Source: a virus. Taken from it: a stretch of DNA of 22,078 nt. The stretch covers positions 1-22,078 of IMG/VR virus record IMGVR_UViG_3300028418_000031, one strand, 5' to 3'. A model generated the notes under the pieces. The model searched no databases and was not told the origin of the DNA. It saw only the letters and a list, made by a program, of their open reading frames with translations. Shown here in pieces: positions 12,301-20,900 of the stretch (positions within the stretch are counted from its first letter, which is position 1; every line of letters starts with the position of its first letter). A program made the position numbers and the translations under genes.

Positions 12301-12833
12301 AAAAGATTATTAACAAGGAGTTTGGCGTTCTTCATGAAGCCATTGAAAGTATTCTTCATGTTGAGCTGATTACAACATGCCGAAACAGAGAGAACGTAAA
12401 TGCCCGTATGATTTTCTCCAAGATTTTACTGGACAAAGGCTACACTACGGTGGCTATTGCTGAGTACTTAGGTAAGACTCACTGCACTATCGTTCATTAC
12501 AAGAAACGATTTGACGGATACATTCTAAATGATAAAAGGCTAAAGGGTTCTTACGAAAGCGCAAAGGCAGTGTACTTCGGTAGCTTCGACCCAGTGTTTG
12601 ACATGAGCAACAAAGAACTCAAGGACGAGGTGTTCAACCTTAGAAAAACAATCAAGTCACTAGAGAATGATGTCACCGAAGCGAAGGAATACCTACGCGA
12701 AGTGAAAGAGAAGTACGTGTGGAAGGGTGGCTTTGATGGGATACAGGAATTGCTGCATCAAAAGTGTCCGATTGGAGAAGAGACGAATGTACAACGCGCC
12801 CTTAACAGTTACCTAAATGGATTACACTATTAA
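12297..12833 (+). CDS. DnaA-domain-IV-like DNA-binding protein with coiled coil
   Basis: 178 residues. Residues 28-78 (CRNRENVNARMIFSKILLD, YTTVAIAEYLGKTHCTIVHYKK) closely follow the DnaA domain IV pattern: an (S)R-x-R-x-x-V-x-A-R helix, a helix-turn-helix, then a G(K/R)-x-H-(S/C)T-(V/I)-x-H recognition segment. It lacks the AAA+ part of DnaA. Residues 106-140 form a coiled coil (ELKDEVFNLRKTIKSLEND). It may bind host-type DnaA boxes to guide phage replication or block host initiation. Similar stand-alone proteins occur in Bacteroidetes phages and prophages. The start overlaps the upstream stop (ATGA). Confidence 0.75.
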   Translation: MKKIINKEFGVLHEAIESILHVELITTCRNRENVNARMIFSKILLDKGYTTVAIAEYLGKTHCTIVHYKKRFDGYILNDKRLKGSYESAKAVYFGSFDPVFDMSNKELKDEVFNLRKTIKSLENDVTEAKEYLREVKEKYVWKGGFDGIQELLHQKCPIGEETNVQRALNSYLNGLHY

Positions 12834-13053
12834 CGACCTTGATAAGATTCTAGGCTTCACGACTTGGACAAACAAACAAAAGATGGACGAACTCCTTAGG
12901 ATGGACTGTGCTTTGCACTGCGGCCTAGGAACGGATTCAACGAAGGGTGAGCGGGAAGCTGTGAAAAGAGAGTCTCGAAAGATTTACAAAGCAATCAAGA
13001 CGTTTGATGAGCAGAGCGGGGAGATGTTCTTACGAGTAATGGATTTGAAATGA
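12817..13053 (+). CDS. Small conserved phage protein of unknown function
   Basis: 78 residues. LRMDCALHCGLGTDSTKGER followed by EAVKRESRKIYKAIKTFDEQSG forms a pattern (xLGxDSTxxE...SRxIYxxIKxxD) that I recall from small genes in Bacteroidetes and other phages, with no known function. The C-terminal half is a basic helix. It overlaps the upstream gene by 17 bases and the next gene by four (ATGA), so the whole run is translationally coupled. Confidence 0.7.
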   Translation: MDYTINDLDKILGFTTWTNKQKMDELLRMDCALHCGLGTDSTKGEREAVKRESRKIYKAIKTFDEQSGEMFLRVMDLK

Positions 13054-13343
13054 ACACACGACCCACTAAAGAGTTTATCGCTGGTCTCAATAAGTTTAAA
13101 AGAGACTACCTTATCGAGGTGTTAGCAGAGAACGATGCACTATTGGCTGATGGCTTCGAAGAAGCTTTGATTGGTCACACGCAAGGGGCAAACGTCGTAG
13201 CTGTGTACGATTACGACACCTGTGTTGCAATCCTAATCCATAGAGACGGTATGACTATTGAGGATGCTGTTGAGTTTATGGAGTTTAATGTCGTTGGCTC
13301 GTACGTTGGAGACAAGACTCCTGTATTCATCTCGTATGGTTGA
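13050..13343 (+). CDS. Conserved phage protein of the DGFExALIG family
   Basis: 97 residues. The sequence DGFEEALIGHTQGANVVAVY followed by DYDTCVAILIHRDGMTIEDAVEFMEFNVVG and SYVGDKTPVFI is a widespread family of about 100-residue phage proteins (also in cyanophages and Flavobacteria phages). It is often found near replication genes, with a nearly invariant DYDxC(V/I)xIL..RDGM..E(D/E)A core. The function has not been established to my knowledge. The full length agrees with the family. The last eight bases overlap the next gene. Confidence 0.8.
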   Translation: MNTRPTKEFIAGLNKFKRDYLIEVLAENDALLADGFEEALIGHTQGANVVAVYDYDTCVAILIHRDGMTIEDAVEFMEFNVVGSYVGDKTPVFISYG

Positions 13344-13821
13344 GCTCTCGGTAACATCTAGCATGATTACCAGAGCGGAAGAACGCGCAGAAGAAATGGG
13401 CGCATTGAACAACAGTATCACAGAGGGTGAAGCAAATCTAGAGGCATTCATTGCAGAGCAATCGGTTTCAGAGCACCTGAAACAGAGCCTTGAAGACACT
13501 TACGACTACGATTTATTATGGGCACCCAAAGGCAACGTCCTTACAGCCGACATCAAGACCAAGCGCAGAACCAAACTACCATCACCTTACTTCGATTGCC
13601 ATATTGCAGACACTAGTCTGCATCAGGACTGTGATACATACATCTTTACATCTATCGTCAAGACAGACAATAGCTTCAGGGTGTGGGCACTAGGCTGGAT
13701 AACCAAGAAAGATTTTCTTAGTAAAGCGAAGCGCGTACGCAAGGGGGATAGAGATGGACGCTTTGTTGAGCACGTTGACGCTTACAAATGCAAGGTGTCA
13801 GAGCTCTGGCGAATGCCATAA
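13336..13821 (+). CDS. PD-(D/E)XK-like nuclease, last gene of the operon
   Basis: 161 residues from ATG 13336, which overlaps the upstream stop. An earlier in-frame ATG at 13258 lies deep in the upstream gene. EANLEAFIAEQ (32-42) gives a helical Glu. YDYDLLWAPKGNVLTADIKT (56-75) provides Asp59 ... Asp72-Ile-Lys74, the PD-(D/E)XK core, followed by KRRTKLPSPYFDCHIA (76-91) and an HQDCDTYIF (96-104) strand. WALGWITKKDFL (118-129) resembles the C-terminal strand-helix of this phage branch. The substrate is unknown. The strong terminator at 13883 ends the operon after it. Confidence 0.68.
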   Translation: MVELSVTSSMITRAEERAEEMGALNNSITEGEANLEAFIAEQSVSEHLKQSLEDTYDYDLLWAPKGNVLTADIKTKRRTKLPSPYFDCHIADTSLHQDCDTYIFTSIVKTDNSFRVWALGWITKKDFLSKAKRVRKGDRDGRFVEHVDAYKCKVSELWRMP

Positions 13822-13882
13822 AGATGTATATTGCATTGCGTTACGCCGGATAGTGCATAGCGAATTTTGGTTACCTTTCAGA

Positions 13883-13909
13883 CCCCTGCTCTTCGGAGTG
13901 GGGGTTTTT
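13883..13909 (+). terminator. Strong intrinsic terminator ending the plus-strand operon
   Basis: CCCCTGCTC (13883-13891) and GAGTGGGGG (13896-13904) form a 9-bp stem with two G-U pairs and a TTCG tetraloop, directly followed by TTTTT. On the minus strand no T run follows the stem, so it works best for rightward transcription. It sits exactly where leftward genes converge. Confidence 0.85.
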
Positions 13910-13910
13910 G

Positions 13911-14042
13911 TTAGCCACTACATGACTCGCAATCCTCTGGACTTTCAATGTTACAGGTGATTTCCCCCGATTCAATCTTGTCTTCTGACTCCTTAAGTTT
14001 CTTCGGGTCAAGAAAGCTGATATCAAATTCTTCTTCGCTCAT
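13911..14042 (-). CDS. 43-residue acidic Cys-containing microprotein
   Basis: The start ATG (14042-14040) overlaps the stop of the holin-like gene (TGA 14041-14039), an ATGA junction like the others in this block. The product is 43 residues: MSEEEFDISFLDPKKL, then a charged middle and ITCNIESPEDCESCSG at the end. Three Cys (C-x7-C-x2-C) cluster in the last 14 residues, while the rest is strongly acidic. There is no membrane segment or signal peptide, so it is not a typical spanin. The stop at 13911-13913 is one base away from the terminator T run. No family is recognised. Metal binding or redox behaviour is possible but unproven. Confidence 0.6.
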   Translation of the reverse strand: MSEEEFDISFLDPKKLKESEDKIESGEITCNIESPEDCESCSG

Positions 14043-14479
14043 TTTGTTCTGGATTTCTCAATGGTTCGTCCTGCAAAGTAAGCACCAAATGATGTAAGCA
14101 TAAGTATCTCAAGGAGAGACACGTAGCTGTCCTTCACGTTGAATGGAAGGTTATCCATAGAGTCTAGCACCATGGTCATTACAAACATTACCATCAAGGC
14201 AATCAGTGTTACTGGCCTAATGTACTTAGCGAGCTTTACATCGCTGCTCATGTCGGCTTTCCAACGCTCGGTCACATTGTTTTGGTAAGCAATCTCCGCA
14301 TCAACACGAGCCTTAGCCTCCTCTGGTGAAACACCCGGCTCTTTATCAAGCAAGTTCTTGACTATGCCAAGTGCTCCTTTATCGGGAAGTAAATCCCCTA
14401 CAGTGCTGAGTACATTAGGCGCAGCTTTAGCAAGCCACTTGCCTAGACCAGTGTCTTTGATTTTCTTTTTATCATCCAT
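14039..14479 (-). CDS. Holin-like membrane protein (3TM holin type)
   Basis: 146 residues from ATG 14479, which overlaps the upstream stop by eight bases. A farther upstream in-frame ATG (14644) would lie inside the neighbouring gene and encodes an unlikely sequence. Residues 86-106 (YIRPVTLIALMVMFVMTMVL) and 119-137 are hydrophobic membrane spans. FGAYFAGRTIEK (131-142) is the signature C-terminal end of the holin family with an (Y/F)FxGRxxEK motif (Pfam 3TM_holin-like). Residues 33-46 may be an amphipathic surface helix. Such proteins open the inner membrane at the end of infection. The adjacent DUF5675 gene and the microprotein would complete a lysis cassette, though no clear endolysin is seen in the window. 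Confidence 0.75.
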   Translation of the reverse strand: MDDKKKIKDTGLGKWLAKAAPNVLSTVGDLLPDKGALGIVKNLLDKEPGVSPEEAKARVDAEIAYQNNVTERWKADMSSDVKLAKYIRPVTLIALMVMFVMTMVLDSMDNLPFNVKDSYVSLLEILMLTSFGAYFAGRTIEKSRTK

Positions 14480-14942
14480 CGTAATCGGTGTATGTAATTG
14501 TACATTCCTCACACTCCAGTGCAGCTGCGATGGGAGGGTAAACTCTTTTGTATGCTGCGGTCGAGCCACCGACAAATCCAGTGGACGCGATGTTCTCCGT
14601 CTGGGTATTGCCAAGCAAGAGGCACCCGCTAGTATCGTCCTCATCGTTGCCGCAATGAATCAGAATGTGTTCGAAGTTAGGCACATCCAATACCTCAAGC
14701 ATACCCTTGTGCATGTCGCCAAACCTTTTGGTGTACCTGTCATGGTATCCACCCCAAGTCTTTAGCCTTAGCTTGTATGTTCCCGCAGGGATTCGTGTCT
14801 CATGCATGACCTTCTCCTTTCTGTCTTCGTCCTCAAGGGTGAAGCAAAGAAACTCACGGAACTCTGTCCCGTTGCTCACATCAAACAACAGCCCCAGCGT
14901 GTCCCGCTCTTGGCTGCTAAACCTCATCACTTCTAGCTTCAT
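14472..14942 (-). CDS. DUF5675-type protein with an H-x-GN...SGC motif, possible lysis factor
   Basis: 156 residues. CFTLEDEDRKEK (33-44), HETRIPAGTYKLRL (48-61), MLEVLDVPNFEHILIHCGN (81-99) and DTSGCLLLGN (103-112) together are the DUF5675 pattern, common in phages beside lysis or tail genes. The His96 ... Ser105-Gly-Cys107 arrangement recalls the L,D-transpeptidase (YkuD) active site, where Cys is the nucleophile. This suggests a cell-wall function, although the fold link is inference. The ATG (14942) overlaps the stop of the giant protein gene (ATGA), so it should be translated after it at a similar time. There is no signal peptide. Confidence 0.72.
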   Translation of the reverse strand: MKLEVMRFSSQERDTLGLLFDVSNGTEFREFLCFTLEDEDRKEKVMHETRIPAGTYKLRLKTWGGYHDRYTKRFGDMHKGMLEVLDVPNFEHILIHCGNDEDDTSGCLLLGNTQTENIASTGFVGGSTAAYKRVYPPIAAALECEECTITYTDYDG

Positions 14943-17900
14943 TCTTCTACGGATTCTATGTATTGCTCCTCAACGTAGAACGAAGGTCTGACGATGGCCA
15001 GATAAGAGTCAATGAATGTCTTGAACTTTTCAAACTCTTGCGGCTCCATGTCTTGACTCTTCCCCCTGAGGTAGGCGTAGTAATCTCTAGCGTTCTTAAG
15101 TTGCTTAGGTAGCTTGCGAGCCTCTCTGATATATGACTTGTAGCCCTCTGGGTATTCATCCCTCATCACCTGCTCCGCCACCAATGGCTTGACAGAAGAG
15201 CGGAAGCTGTCAGCAGCACGCTTCTTATCAAACACAGATTCTTTGTCTTCGATGACCTTCATGATTCTCTCCTCGCCTATGACCTCACCTTCAAGGGTGT
15301 TGCCATACTTTTCTGCAATCACCTCGTATGCAGCGAGTGCCTCCTCGTTGGACAACCTCCTGTCTCTTGGTAGGTCATCCATCTCACGTACAAGAACATC
15401 AATCTCTTTACTAGACAGCCCGAACATCTGACCAGCAAACAGGAAAGTCTTCATGTAGTAGTGCAATTCCATTGCTTCCTTGTCTTCTGGTCTAACGAAG
15501 TACTCCGTACCGTTGCTCGACACCACACGGTTGGGTGGTAGCGCAAGGTTTTCTGCAATCGTTCTAGCATCGTCAAGGAAGTCTCCATACGGGCCAAGGA
15601 ATCTAGTGAACCCTTGAGTTACATCCTTTGGCGCAGACTTATAGTACATCGGAACACCTTTACCTAGCCTTGTCCATCTTTCGTATCCATCATCGTCACC
15701 TAAATCAAAATCACCTTCCATCATTACATCGTAGGGATAGAATAGGAACTTGTTCAAAGCACCCTTGACTTGATTGTCAAAGATTCCCATTGGAGGGAGC
15801 GGGTTCGCATCGACAACAACCTGAGATAAAATGTCTCTCCATCTCGAATCTTTTGGCATCTCGTCTTCGTCATCGTCGATAAAGATGCTAGAGATTGCAG
15901 GAATCAAAACCTTTCCGATGTAAGCAAATAGAGTAAGTTCGGCAGCGTGTCCAAGCATAGCAACACCACCCTCTTTTTTAGCTTGCGCATCACCCTTGTA
16001 GATTCTCATTGCATCCGAAGAGATGCTTCGCTTCTTATTTACGGCGAATCTTGAGAACGGAAGAAGAATGTTTTGTGCGAGGTAGGCAATGATAGATTTC
16101 ACACCTTTCTCCTGCATGTACAAATCAGCTGCCTCTCTTGGAGTAGATGCCGCTTGGTCTTTATTCACCATTGCGTCAGCATAGCTCAATGCTGTAGAGT
16201 TTGGGGCAACAGCTTCGGCATCCCAATCAATCTGGTCAAAGCTTTCAACGACACCTTCGGTAATCAAGGCATCGCCATAGAATGTGAACCACGATGCTAC
16301 AGCCGCAACCTTGTCAGTACCCTTAAGGTTCTTCAAGCTTATATCACTCATAGTCCTGACGACCTTTTGAAGACTACCCTCATCAAGGCTCATCCTTCCT
16401 GTGTATGGGTCGATGTTGCCCGCCTCGTAGTCCCTCTGGAATACAGGAGAGTTTTGAAGTAGTTTGTACCTGCCATCATCAAGAGCAAGCTTAGCGTCTT
16501 TACCCGCTAGAGTCTTCAAGGAGAAGTAAACCATCTCCGATAGGGTTGTAAGCAGATATGGGATAGATTGAATTGGGTTCTTGGTCTGAAACATGACCGA
16601 CGTAAGAACCGTGCTCTGCTTTAGAGTTTGAATACCGAAGCTACCGAATGCCCTTACGATGACCGCATTACGAAGCAGGTTGATGGGATTGATAAATCTA
16701 AAACCAATAGCCTTGAATGTAGGTTGGAACACTGGAGGAACCTTACCAGTATCTTGCTGCACATACAGCATGATTTTCCTCTCAAGCTCCATGCGAACTT
16801 TAGCGTTCGGGATGAAGGCTTTCATTGCGTCGCTGTTTAGGACATAGCTTGACCGGACAACTGAACCAACGGTGTTGGATAATATGATGTTGTCTCTCAG
16901 CGTTCTCTCATTAGCAGATAGAAAGTCAAGACCAATTCTATTCTTACCCTTGAGTGAACGAGGATTTCTCTCGAAGCTACTTCCGGCTACCTTTTTAGTT
17001 TGCGATAGTGAGCTGCTTGCCAATGCATCATTGAGTGAAATTCGAAGGCTTAGCATATCATCTACATCCCTTGCTCCAGTTTCAGGAATAACCTCAAACG
17101 CAGTGTAGTTGTCCTCGACAACCAGCTCCTTTCCAAGGTACCTCTCGACGTAGTTTCTAAACGCTGGCATTAGGCTGGAGTGAATGTCCGACGTAAACTG
17201 AACCATCTCTACTACGTCCTTACGTTCAGACTCAACCCGAGCAATCATTTCTGAAAGAGTTTCAGCCTGACCAAACATGTAATTGAATGCATCTTCAAAC
17301 TCATCAATCTCCTCATTAGAAAAAGACTGCTGTTCAGAGTAGTAATCAATCGTTCTACGCATAGAGTTTCGAAGCTCCAAGTACCAAGCCGCCTCAGCTT
17401 GACCACGCTCGCCCTCAAACTCAGGCATCTGCTTAGCCATAGAGTACAGCTGCATGATAGCTCTGTCCATTCTGGTTGTTACGCTTCCCCCCTTTTCGGT
17501 AATTCTGTTAATCTCATTCTCTAACAACTCAACCACCTGACTGTGAATGAAATCCGCATTAGCAAAGTCATTGGTTAGCTGTGCCAAACCAATAGCAACC
17601 CTAAGCTTCGCGAAGGTTATCCTGTCTGTTGGAATCACATTAGACAGATAGGAGTTGACAGTATCTAGCATACCAAAAAGAGCACCTTTTCTCGCCTTCA
17701 ATCCTTTACGCTTCACAAGTTTTTCAAGCTCGCTAGGCATGTCGATGTTACCTTGAACTAGGGCGTGCATGTACCCGATACCATATACCGAATCATTGAT
17801 GAGGTAATCGTCAAGCCTGTAATCAAGGTTGATGATGTGATGTCTTTTTAGTTTGTTGAGTCTTGCTCTGAGTTTATCAAAGTCCAAGTCTGCAACGCTA

Positions 17901-20900
17901 TAGATACCAAGGATGTCCGCAATCTGTGTGTCCTCCAGAAGCTTGTCGATATTAGCTACAATTCTTGGGAGTAATACATCATTGATGATGGCATCTTTTT
18001 GCAACTCCTCTTTTGTAGCAGCCTGCTCAGCCAAAATTTGAGTAATCAAATCAACGTGCGCCGGGTTGCTTGCATTAAGCACAACAGTATCACCTGTATC
18101 TGGGTGTTGGATTGTTGGGTTGTCATCAATGAATTTAAGTATGGCTCTACGACTAGAGGACAACCTACTTCTCTCGTAATTCTGAACCAGTTTCTTGTAC
18201 TCTTCTTCTACAGTAGTATTGTTCTTTGCTGCACGTAGTTGAGCGCGAGCCATAAACACAGCCTGCCGACCCAGCTCCTCCATTGCTTGATAGTTGCTGA
18301 GTTTATTGTATAGAACTACCGCCTCGGTCTTAGCGAAAGACACCCCAACATAGGCTTCAATCTCCGGTTCAAAGACCGCCTTAGCCTTGGACATCGAGCT
18401 GATGGTTGACATCAGTGTGCTGACGAATCCCTCCAGCTCGTTCTGTGGTAGAAGTGCAGGATTGATTGAAGCCAAACCGTTTGCAATCTTAGCGTAGGTC
18501 GTTACGTTTTTTGCCGCACCGCTTCTACCCTTTGGCTTAGCCATTCTTTTAATTCGCTTCTGCAACTTTTGAGCGTGCTTGATACCATCTAGATATCGTT
18601 GCAGCTCAGCCCTAGAGTCTCTCTTGTCAAAGATGACAGAGATTTTGTCGATGAAAGTTTGCATAGCCTCCATGCCCTGCTCTTCAATCTTCTTTCCGCT
18701 GGTCTTATGAGCCTGTCGGATAGCCTTAACCATTCCTGTAATTTGAGAACGGGTAAAAGGAGTCTTTGCATCTTCCTTCATGCGTCCATCAATCAGCTCA
18801 ATAGCTTTAGTCAAGAACTCATTAAAGGTCTTGGACTTATCCTTCAGTTGAATGAGAGCTTTCTGTAGGTTCTTCGCCTTAGTCCCCATCTTACGAGTCT
18901 CGGCTGCGTTAGCCATGGCCACGCGCATACCCTCTCTCTTTCCCTGAGAACGCCCCTGCTTATAAGCTACAGCTTTCTTGAACATCATGTCGGCCCCCTC
19001 CTTAGACATACCCATGTCCATCAGGGTTTTAATAACCTCACTCTTGGCGTAAGCAAAAGCATCTAGCTGTTGAGATTCATCCAGTCCTGTGACGGGATTC
19101 TTTCTGCGCTTATCTCGACTGATAATAGGTGATGGGTACACCTTGTCAATCATCTGAGAAACTTTCTTCAGGAAACTACCCTGAGCCTTAGACTCTGAGT
19201 CAACAATAGCTTGAGCCTTGGGTCTAGTTTTACCAAAACCGTAGGCCGCCTGAAGCAAACCCATACTGCCCTTCCATCTACCATCAATAGCCTTACGTTC
19301 GTTTGCCTCACTTCTTCGAACACCGTCCTTCTTAGCATACTCACCGTCAGCAAGTTTAGCTTCCATGAAGTCTGCCCTACTTAGACCTGTTTCGTTGTCA
19401 AGCATCACATCGTTGACATGAGGTTTGTCTGCGAACAAGTGAATCTTTGGTGTCTTTTTATTTCCACCAGCATCTCTCATGACCACAGCAGCAGGGAATG
19501 CCTCATTGCCCGGCATCATATCAACCTCAAGGTCTGAGTCAACTTCAATCGAAGCATACACCACGTCTTTTGGGACACCTTGAAGATGACCCTCAATCAT
19601 AGAGAGAACAAGCGTCCTCTTGAGTGTGCTTCCAACTTGAGATTTTGTCAGCTTACTTACTCCCGTAATTTCTTTTACCTTATCAAGAGACTTAGGGTTT
19701 TCCCTAATCACGGACATGCGCCCGAGGTTAGCGAACAGCTTATCCATGTAAGCTCTCCTTAATTCAAAGGATGTGTTGTCGGTTCTGCGAAGACTTGCCT
19801 CCACAGCCGCACGAATGTCTGCCCTCTTGCCCTTAAACTTAACCTTCTCACCGTACCTGCCTTCCTTCTTTGCTGGCAATGCATCAATGATGTCGTTCAA
19901 AGAGTCCACGATAAGTTTGTCAATTTGATTTTGTGTAAGGATACCCTCTCCAACTAGCCTATCCATAAGATTAAGCCCTGCTTCCATCGTGGTGATGTTG
20001 CTCTTCACTTTATCATCAGTCCCACTGACAAGTAATACGTGAACCTTACCGTCAGGAGACTCACCTCTCATCTTGTTGACGGTGTTTTTAAATGCGTTAG
20101 CATCTCCCTTTTGTCCAAACGCCCATGTGTTCTTTGTTCGAACTGGATAAAACAATCCGCCGCCACCTTCAGCCAAAACTTCTTCGTCAAGAAAAACAGT
20201 ACCAACAAGCATGTGGTCTGGAGATGATACTATCACCTGACTCTCATTAAGCACCTCATCAAACACAGCGTTGTGAAGTACAGCATTAGCACTTTCTTCA
20301 AACTCACCATCTTCTACAGCGTATCTGTTTGAGATGCGACCAAACTTCTGTGCCTTGTTGCTAAAAGACACCTTGGTGTCCATGCCATCTTGACCCGGAA
20401 GGATGTGCTGAAACTTAATCGTCGCACCGTCTTCTGTGGCTATGCTAAATCTCTCGTCGGTAACGGGAACCTTCTCTACATCCTTAGCAAGGACGAGGGC
20501 ACCAATCTGAATAACCTCAGATGCAGACACAATCGGGTTGCCGTCCCTCTTGTCATAGAACCAGCTGTGACGGAAGGGATTCATGCCCACCTGCACCCAT
20601 CCCTCGTGCTTTCCTACAGGGTGGTCTGAGACGTTGTACTGGTCGCCAGCCATGATGTCTACCGCACGCTGACGTAACTCTTGCGAATCGTGATTTTTCC
20701 AATCGCCGAACATCCGAGCGATAGGAGCCTTCCCTTTCTGTGTAGCAATTTGAAATGCAGCCTTCGGCATGGCAAGGAACTCAACATTACTAATCAGTCC
20801 CGTTTGACCATACCCAATAGAGCCCCCCATATTGGGAGACCTCACGTCATTGGTAGAGCCTTGGTGAATGGAAACAACCCACACATCGTAATTGTCGTAT

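Noticed and set aside
14480-14644. An N-terminal extension of the holin-like protein from the ATG at 14644.
   Set aside because: It would be encoded in another frame of the DUF5675 gene and has an implausible Arg/Thr/Pro-rich sequence; ATG 14479 gives the family-like length.
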